Assembly (NCBI RefSeq): GCF_007829335.1 | Contig: NZ_VIWO01000004.1 | Span: 62,001 to 126,000 of the forward strand | Length of the DNA stretch: 64,000 bases | From: Chitinophaga polysaccharea | GTDB lineage: Bacteria; Bacteroidota; Bacteroidia; Chitinophagales; Chitinophagaceae | Reading direction: 5' to 3' | Shown here: piece by piece, positions 1 to 8,844 of the stretch | How positions within the stretch are numbered: the stretch's first letter is position 1 | Layout: every line of letters begins with the position of its first letter | Made by a program: the position numbers and the translations under genes | The notes under the pieces: model-generated | What the model was told of the DNA's origin: nothing | What the model saw: the letters and a program-made list of their open reading frames with translations, nothing else | Database searches by the model: none

Positions 1-701
1 AGCTAAAAGAAGTTTTTCAGGTACCTGTAGTTGCGGATAATGACGGGAGATTAGCTGTATATGCTGAGAAGTATGCTGGATTGGCAATGGATCTGAGTTG
101 GGTTGTTGGTCTTACCATTGGTACGGGAATAGGTTCAGGTGTTATTCTTGACGGAAAACTGCTGACAAACCGCTACCTGCAGTTTGGTGTACAGGTAGGC
201 CATCTTATTCAAAATTCATCGAGTAACCTGTTTTGTTTGACAGGAAATTATGGGACAGGCGAAACCTTATGTTCCGCAACAGCCCTTGTATTACAAGTAA
301 GGGGAGCTATTCAGAGAGGCATTTCAAGTATATTATCAGATGACTATTTTTCTGATCCGGTATCCATAGATTTTGAAAAAATTGTCAATGCTTGTCGCAA
401 CAAGGATACACTTTGTCTTCGTGAATTGGAAAATTGGAGTAATAATCTCGCCAATTTGATCGTAAATGCCATCCACGCTTACTCGCCGGAGATGATCATT
501 TTGGGAGGGGGATGCACGTTAGCCGCAGACTTATTCCTTGATCATGTAAAAAGAGCTGTAGGCAAACGGGTGTTCCGCTACCCCGCAGATGAACCGGTTC
601 CCATTGTTATTTCAAACATGCAGGAATTTGGCAGTGCCCTGGGGGCTGCTCTTAATCTGCAACATCGGTTAAAAAGGGATTATAAGTTAGTTGACGAATA
701 G
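1..701 (+). CDS. ROK-family protein (sugar kinase or regulator), 5' end outside window
   Basis: The reading frame is open from base 3 to the stop at 701, and its first residues already fit the middle of a ROK protein (VADNDGRLAVYAE, with the catalytic-Asp 'ND' motif), so the true start lies before the window. Next come GTGIGSG, the ATP/sugar-binding glycine turn, and IILGGG in the C-terminal lobe. ROK proteins phosphorylate hexoses or act as sugar-responsive repressors; the N-terminal part that would show a helix-turn-helix or the DxGxT phosphate motif is missing here. Two odd points are visible. The Glu normally three residues before the zinc-binding Gly-His is Gln (VQVGH). The usual CxCGxxGCxE zinc loop reads CLTGNYGTGE, with two of three Cys replaced. 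It precedes a SusC/SusD locus on the same strand, so a role in the same sugar pathway is inferred. The family call is firm; activity is uncertain. Confidence 0.85.
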   Translation, partial: LKEVFQVPVVADNDGRLAVYAEKYAGLAMDLSWVVGLTIGTGIGSGVILDGKLLTNRYLQFGVQVGHLIQNSSSNLFCLTGNYGTGETLCSATALVLQVRGAIQRGISSILSDDYFSDPVSIDFEKIVNACRNKDTLCLRELENWSNNLANLIVNAIHAYSPEMIILGGGCTLAADLFLDHVKRAVGKRVFRYPADEPVPIVISNMQEFGSALGAALNLQHRLKRDYKLVDE

Positions 702-941
702 TTATATAGTTAAACATCCAGGTTTGTTAACTGTATTGTGTTGTGTTTTCATATTTATATGAGGAAATAAGGAGTCATCATTTCTTAGCGGCTCCGTAAT
801 TTTTTAACTAAAACGATTGCCTATGGATAATAGTGTTTAGATAATGAAGTGGGAGAATGCGGTAACAACCTCCCATTTGATGATCACACATTGATGCTTT
901 GCCGGGTATAATAAGATTTTTTAATCAACCAAAATTTAGTT

Positions 942-3900
942 ATGCGAAATTGTATTTCCGCTGTAAAGTCAAGTCCACGTCCCTTTAAACGGCTATTCCG
1001 TTATATTAGGGTTTTAACTTTTTTTTCATTGATAAGCCTGCAGGTGTTTGCATCTAATGGAATTGCGGGCCATATGAGCAACCTGAACAATCATGAAATC
1101 AACCAGGTAATTAAAGGTGTTGTAAGAAATGATAAAGGCGAACCGCTGGTAGGCGTTTCCGTAAAAGTAAAAGGTAAGTCAGGCGGGACAAAGACCGGCC
1201 ACGATGGCCGCTTTTCGATAGATGTAAACGCCGGTGATGTATTAGTATTTTCCTATATTGGATATTCAGGTACCGAGTTGAGCATTACAACGCAAAGTAG
1301 CGTTGAAGTAACGCTGAACGAAAGCAAGAGCAAACTTGATGAAATTGTGGTGGTGGGTTATGGTACGCAGAAGAAAGCAAGCCTTACTGGTGCTGTACAG
1401 GTGATTAATTCAAAAGATTTGGAGAACAGACCGGCCGCTAATATTACAGCCCTGTTACAGGGAAATGCAAATGGGATAGCATTTACCTCTCCATCCTCTG
1501 GTTTTTCTCCCGGTGCGGCGCAAACTATTGCGATCAGGGGAACTGCCTCTTTAAACAGTAGCACTCCGCCTCTCGTGGTAATAGACGGTATTCCTACTAA
1601 TATGGAAGATTTTAATACGCTGAACCCGGATGATGTAGAAAGTGTCACGGTTTTAAAAGATGCGGCAGCTAGCGCTATCTATGGATCGCGAGCTCCCTAT
1701 GGCGTGCTGATGGTCACTTTAAAAAAAGGGAGGAGAAATCAAAAGCCGGTACTTACCTATTCAGGCAATTATTCCATTGTAAAACCAGTTAATTATCCCA
1801 ATCCTACAGATGCATACACTTTTGCCCTGGTACGAAATGAATCATATCTCAATTCTTTGCAAAGTGCATATTTCAACGCTGACCAGCTTGCAATTATTAA
1901 AGGGAATGTTGAAAATCCGGGGAAATATACACAGGATCAATTGGTGCCGCTATTAGCTGATGGGTCCTGGGGATGGGGGCAGAATGGGATGACAAATACA
2001 AATTGGTTTAAAGTATGGTTAAAAAACTCGCAGCGTCAGTCACATGAACTATCGCTGAGGGGCGGTACCGAGAAAACTAACTATTTTGTATCGGCCGGTT
2101 ATCTCTATCAACCCGGTATTTTCAAATTCATTTCAGATATTGACAACTATAAACGTTTTAGCCTGAATGGCGGTTTTAATACAGATATCAACGACTGGAT
2201 CAAATTAGGCTTCCGGACCCGCTACTCTTTGGCCAGAACGGTTGCGCCTACATTTCAGGGTGCTGGTATGGGATTGTTATACGGTTTCATGTATGGCGCA
2301 TGGCCGGTTGTTCCGGTGATGAATCCTAATGGGGAATACAATCAATCCAGCCGTATTAAGCCGGGAATTAAGGGAGGACAAAGCGATGACGATCAGCATC
2401 GCCTGGATAACGTGTTGGAGCTGAATCTTAATCCCGCAAAAGGGTGGGATATACATGTGGATGGTACCTGGAGAATGTTTTTCGAGGATAATCAATCCTT
2501 AAACAACCAGGTGGTAGATCGTTTTTATGCAGACGGAAGAACAACTACTTCAGGCAGTTCTTCTATTTCAAAAACAACTAACTTTTCCAATTACTGGACC
2601 ATACAGGCTTATACGTCCTATGGAAAGAGTATTGAGCGGCATTTTATCAAGGTGCAGGCTGGTATTCAGGAAGAGGAAACTAATAACCGGGGTTTGTCTG
2701 GCAGTGGCAAAAATATGCTGATCCCCGACAATTATTCCATCAACCTGTCTCAGCAAAATAAAACAGCAAGCGATGCCATGAGTACATGGTCCACCATGGG
2801 ATATTTTGGCAGGCTCAATTACAATTATGATGAGCGTTTCCTGGTGGAGTTAAATGGCCGTTATGATGGATCCGCCCGTTATGCGCAGAATAAACGTTGG
2901 GGATTTTTTCCTTCTGCCTCAGCCGGTTGGAATTTGAGTAGTGAGCAATTCTGGAAAGGTATAATGCCAGTTGTTAATTTTGCCAAGCTGCGTATCTCTT
3001 ATGGTACATTGGGCGACCAGGGGAATATTGCCAATTTCTTATATATACCTACTTTATCGGTAAGTCCAAACACCTCCTGGGTATTCGGTAATCAAACCGT
3101 TCCTTATGTAAATACCCCTGGCATACTTAATCCTGATATCACCTGGAATAAGATTACCACTTTTAACCTGGGTACAGAATTGAAGTTCCTGGACAGCAGA
3201 CTTTCTTCCGAGTTCGATTGGTTTAACAGGCGCTCATGGGATATGCTTGGACCTCCCAGTCCTGTGCCGTCGGTATTGGGTACCTCAGCGCCTAATGTGA
3301 ATAACGCGGCATTTGTTACCAAGGGCTTTGAATTGCAGTTGGGTTGGAAAGATAAGATCGGCAAAAAATTGGATTATGGCGTACGCGTCTACGTTGCCGA
3401 TGCGCAAAGCACCATTACCAAATATAATGTGGCTAAGAACTATGTAGGACAATGGTATCCCGGTATGAAAATGGGAGACATCTGGGGGTATCATGTTGAA
3501 CGGTTATTAAACGCCAGTGATTTTAATCCGGACGGTACCTTGAAGATTAGTCAGGGTTTATTTAGTGCCAAATGGTATCCTGGTGATGTGAAGTATGAAA
3601 AATTGGATGCTAAACATCCGAATGAGATATATACCGGAGATGGCAGTGTTGAGAACTCCGGCGACAGGAGAGTTATCGGAAATACTACCCCAAGGTATAA
3701 TTACAGCGTAAATATAAATGTAGGATATGCTTTCAATCAGGCAGGAAGGCTCGACTTTTCCATGCTGTTACAGGGAGTAGCTAAGCGAGATCAGGTGGGG
3801 AACTACTCCATGTATTATTGGGGTATGGGATCAGAAACAGGTAATAACTCGGATGTGAATGTCTACAACGGAGGAAAGCAACTCGATTTTTATCGTGATG

Positions 3901-4268
3901 CAACTACGTCACCGGAATTATTGACAAAGTTGGGAACTAATACTAATGCTTTTTTCCCGAGACCTTATATTGGAGGGGATGGGTTTAAGAACTTCCAGCC
4001 CAACGACCGCTATTTAATCAGCCTCGCCTATATGCGTGTAAAAAATGTGCAGTTAACATATAGTTTGCCTGCAAGCTGGCTTCAAAAAGCAAAGTTACAG
4101 AGCTGCAAGGTATATTTTTCAGGTGAGAACTTGTTAACATTCCGTTCTTCTTCATTGCCATATTGGGTTGATCCGGAAATGCCACAGTCCAATTCTTACA
4201 GCAGCTGGGTGGGTAGAAACTATTTTCAGCAAGCCAGTTACTCCTTTGGCGTCAACCTGGGATTTTGA
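942..4268 (+). CDS. SusC/RagA-family TonB-linked outer-membrane receptor
   Basis: An 1108-residue TonB-dependent transporter that with its SusD partner imports oligosaccharides across the outer membrane. Residues 1-40 form a signal region with a basic stretch and a hydrophobic core (VLTFFSLISLQVFA). Residues about 56-128 are a carboxypeptidase-regulatory-like beta-sandwich (IKGVVRNDKGEPLVGVSV). The family linker DEIVVVGYGTQKKASLTGAV follows, then the plug domain with VVIDGIP and DVESVTVLKDAAASAIYGS, then a 22-strand-type barrel ending in aromatic GVNLGF. There is no STN domain, so sigma/anti-sigma signalling through this receptor is unlikely. SusD follows after 25 bp. The genes downstream encode glycosidase-like proteins, so the substrate is probably a galactose-containing glycan, which is an inference. 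Confidence 0.96.
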   Translation: MRNCISAVKSSPRPFKRLFRYIRVLTFFSLISLQVFASNGIAGHMSNLNNHEINQVIKGVVRNDKGEPLVGVSVKVKGKSGGTKTGHDGRFSIDVNAGDVLVFSYIGYSGTELSITTQSSVEVTLNESKSKLDEIVVVGYGTQKKASLTGAVQVINSKDLENRPAANITALLQGNANGIAFTSPSSGFSPGAAQTIAIRGTASLNSSTPPLVVIDGIPTNMEDFNTLNPDDVESVTVLKDAAASAIYGSRAPYGVLMVTLKKGRRNQKPVLTYSGNYSIVKPVNYPNPTDAYTFALVRNESYLNSLQSAYFNADQLAIIKGNVENPGKYTQDQLVPLLADGSWGWGQNGMTNTNWFKVWLKNSQRQSHELSLRGGTEKTNYFVSAGYLYQPGIFKFISDIDNYKRFSLNGGFNTDINDWIKLGFRTRYSLARTVAPTFQGAGMGLLYGFMYGAWPVVPVMNPNGEYNQSSRIKPGIKGGQSDDDQHRLDNVLELNLNPAKGWDIHVDGTWRMFFEDNQSLNNQVVDRFYADGRTTTSGSSSISKTTNFSNYWTIQAYTSYGKSIERHFIKVQAGIQEEETNNRGLSGSGKNMLIPDNYSINLSQQNKTASDAMSTWSTMGYFGRLNYNYDERFLVELNGRYDGSARYAQNKRWGFFPSASAGWNLSSEQFWKGIMPVVNFAKLRISYGTLGDQGNIANFLYIPTLSVSPNTSWVFGNQTVPYVNTPGILNPDITWNKITTFNLGTELKFLDSRLSSEFDWFNRRSWDMLGPPSPVPSVLGTSAPNVNNAAFVTKGFELQLGWKDKIGKKLDYGVRVYVADAQSTITKYNVAKNYVGQWYPGMKMGDIWGYHVERLLNASDFNPDGTLKISQGLFSAKWYPGDVKYEKLDAKHPNEIYTGDGSVENSGDRRVIGNTTPRYNYSVNINVGYAFNQAGRLDFSMLLQGVAKRDQVGNYSMYYWGMGSETGNNSDVNVYNGGKQLDFYRDATTSPELLTKLGTNTNAFFPRPYIGGDGFKNFQPNDRYLISLAYMRVKNVQLTYSLPASWLQKAKLQSCKVYFSGENLLTFRSSSLPYWVDPEMPQSNSYSSWVGRNYFQQASYSFGVNLGF

Positions 4269-4293
4269 TTGTTTCATTCAAAAAGTTTAAACA

Positions 4294-6096
4294 ATGAAAT
4301 GGAAATATTTTAACTACAGAAGCAACAATTGGTCAAAGTTGATGCTTGGACTTGGGATGGCAATGTCATTTGCTTCCTGTAAGAAGTTTTTGGATAAAGG
4401 GCCACTTGATACTTTATCTCAGGCAAATTATTGGCAAACTGCCAAGCAGCTGGACATGTATATTGTTGGTAAGTACAGCTGGCTGCCAGAAACCAATTTT
4501 TGGGCCGATGATGCCTCCGATAATATGATGGGAGGGGGGTATGTTGGTGGCTTCAACAGTTACATGAATGGACAAACAGTTACACCTGTTGATGCCGGTA
4601 GCGGAGGATGGAGCTGGAATCGGGTGTATGAAATTAATTATTTCTTTGATAATTATTATAAATGTACGGAGCCTCTTGCTGCTTATCAGCAAACATTAGG
4701 AGAGGCTTGTTTTCTGAAAGCATATGTTTACCACAATCTGGTAAAAAGCTTTGGTGATGTTCCCTGGTATTCACATGTAATAGGCCCGAATGATCAGGAA
4801 ACATTGACCAAAACGAGGGATACCCGGGCACTGGTGATGGATTCTGTGATGGCGTTGATTGATAAATCTATTCAGTTGCTTGGCACACGGTCTGCAGTTG
4901 GTGTTAACAGAATTAATAAAGAGACTGCACTGATTTATAAATCAAGGGTGGCGCTTTTTGAGGCAACATGGGCTAAGTATCATGCAGGTAATCCCTCCGC
5001 CTCTACAGTAAATGCAAATGCCTATTTTCAGAAAGTAGTGGATGCCTATACTCAATTGAAATCGCTATCCGGCAACTTTTCCGGGATGATTTATAGTACC
5101 GGAAATCCAAATAAAGATTACTTCAATTTGTTTAACAGGGAAAATTATGCAGACATTAACGAAGTAACCTTGAGCCGTACTTATTCAAACAATATCACCG
5201 GGGCCAGTGGCAATGGCCTTAACTGGTGGACGACAGTTGGCTATTTTAACAGAGGATATACTTTGGGATTGGTGCAAAGTTTCCTTGATAAAAATGGACA
5301 AACAATAGATGTCACAAGTATTGCTTTATTCCCCAAGAAAGGAGCCTCCTGTTTGCCTGATCTGAAAGCCTCATTAGATCCACGTTTTGGTCAGTCTGTA
5401 TTTGTGCCTGGCGATCATTTTAATAATATACTTGAGCCGAACAGGATTTATACTGTTTGCGAAAACCTTGGTACAAATTATTACAATGCCACAGCAACTG
5501 GATACTGGCCCAAAAAAGGGAATAATCCAGATATTAATTACAACAGTACCGCCGGTAACCCTACTACGTCAAGTATCTGTTTCAGGATACCCGAGATAAT
5601 GTTAAATTATGTGGAAGCCTATGTAGAGCTGAACAATGCCTTACCGGATTTGACAGATAATATAGACAGGATCAGGGCGAGGGTTGGAATGCCCCCTTTA
5701 ACAGGCCATTTACCAACAGTTAATGCTACCTGGCCAAATTATGGGTATGCTGTTTCTGATATTCTGGCCATAGTACGTAATGAAAGAAACACCGAGCTGT
5801 TTGGAGAAGGCTACAGAAAGGACGACTGGATGCGATGGAGGGCGCATGCATTGTTTAACAGCAGCGCGGTAAGACCTCGTGGATTTAGGTATGATCCTGC
5901 TGACTATGATGCTGCTACCAACGCTACATTATCTCAGCAATTGGACGATAAGGGCTATTATGATCCATGGAAATTGACACTTCCTCAAGGGTTTAAATTC
6001 AGGCCAGAAAAGGATTATTTAGCACCGATTCCTTTGGAAGATATCACCCGGAGCAATAAAATGCTTACGCAGAATCCAGGGTGGGATACCCCTTAA
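4294..6096 (+). CDS. SusD/RagB-family glycan-binding lipoprotein
   Basis: A 600-residue surface lipoprotein that caps the SusC barrel and captures substrate. A basic N-terminus and hydrophobic stretch lead to the lipobox FASC with Cys near residue 29, followed by KKFLDKGPLDTLSQANYW, the typical SusD start. TPR-like helices follow (FLKAYVYHNLVKSFGDVPW). The C-terminal SusD region holds EIMLNYVEAYVELNNA, IRNERNTELFGEGYRKDDWMRWR-type residues and a closing segment with YLAPIPLEDITRSNKMLTQNPGW, which is diagnostic of the family. It lies 25 bp after SusC and is followed by a strong stem-loop that may end or attenuate the transcript before the enzyme genes. Confidence 0.96.
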   Translation: MKWKYFNYRSNNWSKLMLGLGMAMSFASCKKFLDKGPLDTLSQANYWQTAKQLDMYIVGKYSWLPETNFWADDASDNMMGGGYVGGFNSYMNGQTVTPVDAGSGGWSWNRVYEINYFFDNYYKCTEPLAAYQQTLGEACFLKAYVYHNLVKSFGDVPWYSHVIGPNDQETLTKTRDTRALVMDSVMALIDKSIQLLGTRSAVGVNRINKETALIYKSRVALFEATWAKYHAGNPSASTVNANAYFQKVVDAYTQLKSLSGNFSGMIYSTGNPNKDYFNLFNRENYADINEVTLSRTYSNNITGASGNGLNWWTTVGYFNRGYTLGLVQSFLDKNGQTIDVTSIALFPKKGASCLPDLKASLDPRFGQSVFVPGDHFNNILEPNRIYTVCENLGTNYYNATATGYWPKKGNNPDINYNSTAGNPTTSSICFRIPEIMLNYVEAYVELNNALPDLTDNIDRIRARVGMPPLTGHLPTVNATWPNYGYAVSDILAIVRNERNTELFGEGYRKDDWMRWRAHALFNSSAVRPRGFRYDPADYDAATNATLSQQLDDKGYYDPWKLTLPQGFKFRPEKDYLAPIPLEDITRSNKMLTQNPGWDTP

Positions 6097-6134
6097 AGGC
6101 TGAGAAGGATCGGTTGATAATTAATAACTGGTTT

Positions 6135-6171
6135 ATTATTCCGGTGCGCGTCGTCGTCGCACCGGAATAAT
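6135..6171 (+). terminator. GC-rich stem-loop after SusD
   Basis: A perfect 14-bp inverted repeat (ATTATTCCGGTGCG at 6135-6148 and its complement at 6158-6171) encloses a 9-base loop, 38 bp after the SusD stop. No clean T-run follows, so it may act as a transcript-stabilising 3' hairpin or partial terminator. That would let SusC/D be made in excess over the enzymes downstream. Confidence 0.6.
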
Positions 6172-6202
6172 ATTGATTACATTTTCGGATTAATTGAACG
6201 TT

Positions 6203-6404
6203 ATGCGGATTGGATATTTTTTGAAACATCAGGGCATTAACAGGAAATGCTTTGTTTTCTTATTGTTATTAGTATTATCGGCTGTTTCATTTGCGCAAAA
6301 AGGGTATGTGCCGGGTTAAATTTATACAAAATAAAGAAGGAGTGGTTTTGTTGCTGGAGAAAGTACCTCAGGAAATAGATTGTGTTATAGAACTTACATT
6401 TTGA
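6203..6404 (+). pseudogene. Gutted secreted glycosidase: signal peptide joined to a C-terminal tail
   Basis: An ATG at 6203 starts a 38-codon frame encoding a complete signal peptide (MRIGYFLKHQ..., core FVFLLLLVLSAVSFAQ) that stops at 6317-6319. From 6318, one frame over, an open stretch to the TGA at 6402-6404 encodes NKEGVVLLLEKVPQEID and CVIELTF. This resembles the last beta-strands of secreted glycosidases such as GH29 alpha-L-fucosidases, where a 'V.L.LPE.P.D.IDTVIEL' pattern closes the protein. I read this as a glycosidase gene whose catalytic middle was deleted, leaving its two ends out of frame. The signal peptide is seen directly; the fucosidase assignment of the tail is a resemblance judged by eye. 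Confidence 0.5.
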
Positions 6405-6499
6405 GATAGGATATTATTATATATAAATATACTTTGTTTATCGCAATCAATGGAGAAGTTGAAGGTACAATTATTTAATAAGTACAGAATGATTTTCAC

Positions 6500-8758
6500 A
6501 TGAATAAAATAGAGCTTCTTGCAGTGTTTCTACTTTTTTGTTTGCCTGGGTTTTCCCAACAAGTTATTCCCGGCATGAGTGTCAACGTAAAAGTGCAATA
6601 TTATAATGGGAATAGGCCGGAGGAGTACCGGGAATTTGAATTTAAGAACAACCGGTCTGTCATTTCTGTGAATGATGCGGTGTGGGAGTGTAAGCGGAAA
6701 AACGATACCGCCTCCGCCGGCCGTGAAACAACCCTTACTTTTCAGGTAGCGAAAGGAAATGTAAGCAAGGCTGGCGTTGCAGTGAATTTTTTGTTCAACA
6801 ATTGGGAGGTTGATAATTATGTCATTATGCCTGCAGCTGCATATAATGGTAACCGTTTTGATGTACTAGATTATGGGTATCCTCCTTTATTTAAAAGGAA
6901 AGATTATAATAAGAATCCGCCCATAACAATTACAAATGTGCCCCGGTTGAGTAAGTATGAAGGTGAATCCCGGATGGATCTGAATACCGGCGATCTTTCT
7001 ACTCCGGCAGTTGGCATTTATTTTCCAAGAACACAAAAAGGTATCTGGATATTGACAGAACAATCCACAGAACTCGGCAACAGTGTTTTAATTTTTAAAG
7101 AAAATAGCCAACGCAATAAGGCTGAGTTTACCATTGCTGCACCGAGTGTGAGAGAGAAGTATTACAGTATGGCCAATTTGTCCCCTTCCAAAGAAACAGG
7201 TGCTGATTTGAAGCAGGGTGACAAAGTAACCATCAGGTACAGAGTTTATACATTCAATAATCTTTCTTCACCTAAAGATTTGAACAATCAATTTTTAAGT
7301 ATCCGTAAGAGCTTTGCCGCCTCTGTCCGTGTCAATCAACTTCCTTTCAGCAAGGCATTTGAGCTAATGGAGCGGCAAGAAAACGACTGGTGGAGTGCCC
7401 GGGACAGCTTATATACTTTAGGTGGTGATAGTTGGAATTTGAAATGGCAACTGGGCTGGGTAGGTGGTTTGATGGTCACCCTACCTTTAAGTGAAGTGGG
7501 AGCTGATAGTTCCGCAGATAGATCGTTTAAGAATTATGATAAGGTAATTACTAAAAGCCAGGCGAAGAGCGGTTTCTTTTATGGCTGCGGCAAAGGTAAT
7601 ATTTGGTGCAGCGATTGTTTTTGGGAGCCTCATCCGGATAATTTGCTGCTGTTACGAAAAAATGCGGATGCATTGTATTTTATTTATAAGTATTGTTTTT
7701 CACGACAGTTGAAGAATAGGGATTGGAGGATGCCGATGGCATGGAAGGAACCTCTTCATAAATTAAGCGAGGCATTTGTTAATCTTTGGCTGCAGAATCA
7801 TCAGTGGGGGCAGTTCATTGATATTGAAACGGCCGAAATAAAAGTAGGTGGCAGTAACAGCGCTGCGATGGCTATTGGAGGATTGGCGTTGGCATCGAAG
7901 TTTGAAAACAGGCCTCAATGGTTGAAGGTGGCTAAGGAGGCAGCACGGTATTACTACAGGAATTTCACTGTAAAAGGAATTTCATGTGGCGGCCCCGGCG
8001 AGATACTGCAAAACAATGATGCGGAAACGGCTTTTGCCATGCTTGAATCATTCATCACCCTGTATGAAGTAACGGAAGAAAAGGAATGGCTGCAATATGC
8101 AGAAGATGCAGCTGCTTTTTGTTCCACCTGGATGATAACTTATGATTATAAATTTCCTGCATCCACTTTGTTTGCTCAGTTGGATATGAAAACTACCGGC
8201 GCTGTTTGGGCCAATACTCAAAACAAACATGGGGGGCCTGGCATTTGTACACTATCGGGTGACTGCCTGTTTAAATTGTACCGGGCAACTGGCAATAAAT
8301 TATACTTGGGTATGGCCTATGATGTGGCGCACAATATAATGCAATATATTTCAAGAGCTGACCGTCCTATCAAAGACCAGCATATTGGCTGGATTAATGA
8401 GCGGGTGAACCTCAGCGACTGGGAAGGAAAAGAAAATATCGGTAATATCTTCCATGGCAATACGTGGGCACAGGTAAGTGCTATGCTTACAGTTGCACAG
8501 TTACCGGGTATTTACATCAATCCCGTTAAAAAGGAAGTGGTTGTGTTTGACCATATTGATGCAACGCTGAATGGCAACACCCTTACGATTAACAATCCTA
8601 CAAAATTTGATGCAACTGTTCGGGTGTTTATTGATAATAATCCAACCATCAATTATCCGCAGGGGTTCATAAGCACTTGTCCTGTTGTATCTGTAAAATC
8701 TGGCGAAACCAGGATTATTGCATTGTCGGAGATAGGAAAGGGAACTATTAATCAGTAG
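6500..8758 (+). CDS. Secreted protein of unknown family, probable alpha/alpha-toroid (six-hairpin) fold
   Basis: 752 residues with a clear signal peptide (MNKIELLAVFLLFCLPGFSQ). Residues about 25-270 are beta-rich, with segments such as VGIYFPRTQKGIWILTEQST. Residues about 290-640 are helix-rich and carry the paired-helix, Trp- and Gly-rich pattern of six-hairpin glycosidases and lyases (WLQNHQWGQFIDIETAEIKV, AAMAIGGLALASKF, HGNTWAQVSAML). The end is a small beta domain. Cysteines cluster near residues 362-376 (GCGKGNIWCSDCFW). I cannot place it in a numbered glycoside hydrolase family and no catalytic pair can be named. Its position between SusD and two other carbohydrate enzymes makes periplasmic glycan cleavage likely. 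It is followed 26-86 bp later by the DUF5703 gene. Confidence 0.7.
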   Translation: MNKIELLAVFLLFCLPGFSQQVIPGMSVNVKVQYYNGNRPEEYREFEFKNNRSVISVNDAVWECKRKNDTASAGRETTLTFQVAKGNVSKAGVAVNFLFNNWEVDNYVIMPAAAYNGNRFDVLDYGYPPLFKRKDYNKNPPITITNVPRLSKYEGESRMDLNTGDLSTPAVGIYFPRTQKGIWILTEQSTELGNSVLIFKENSQRNKAEFTIAAPSVREKYYSMANLSPSKETGADLKQGDKVTIRYRVYTFNNLSSPKDLNNQFLSIRKSFAASVRVNQLPFSKAFELMERQENDWWSARDSLYTLGGDSWNLKWQLGWVGGLMVTLPLSEVGADSSADRSFKNYDKVITKSQAKSGFFYGCGKGNIWCSDCFWEPHPDNLLLLRKNADALYFIYKYCFSRQLKNRDWRMPMAWKEPLHKLSEAFVNLWLQNHQWGQFIDIETAEIKVGGSNSAAMAIGGLALASKFENRPQWLKVAKEAARYYYRNFTVKGISCGGPGEILQNNDAETAFAMLESFITLYEVTEEKEWLQYAEDAAAFCSTWMITYDYKFPASTLFAQLDMKTTGAVWANTQNKHGGPGICTLSGDCLFKLYRATGNKLYLGMAYDVAHNIMQYISRADRPIKDQHIGWINERVNLSDWEGKENIGNIFHGNTWAQVSAMLTVAQLPGIYINPVKKEVVVFDHIDATLNGNTLTINNPTKFDATVRVFIDNNPTINYPQGFISTCPVVSVKSGETRIIALSEIGKGTINQ

Positions 8759-8844
8759 TTTTAGGCCTGATAAACTCTTGGAATTTGATGCAAATGTTTT
8801 TCTCGTCTCAATACTATTTAATGAATATTAAACTAACTATTAAG

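Noticed and set aside
6149..6157. CGTCGTCGT run as a microsatellite
   Set aside because: It is only the loop of the stem-loop after SusD, three units long.
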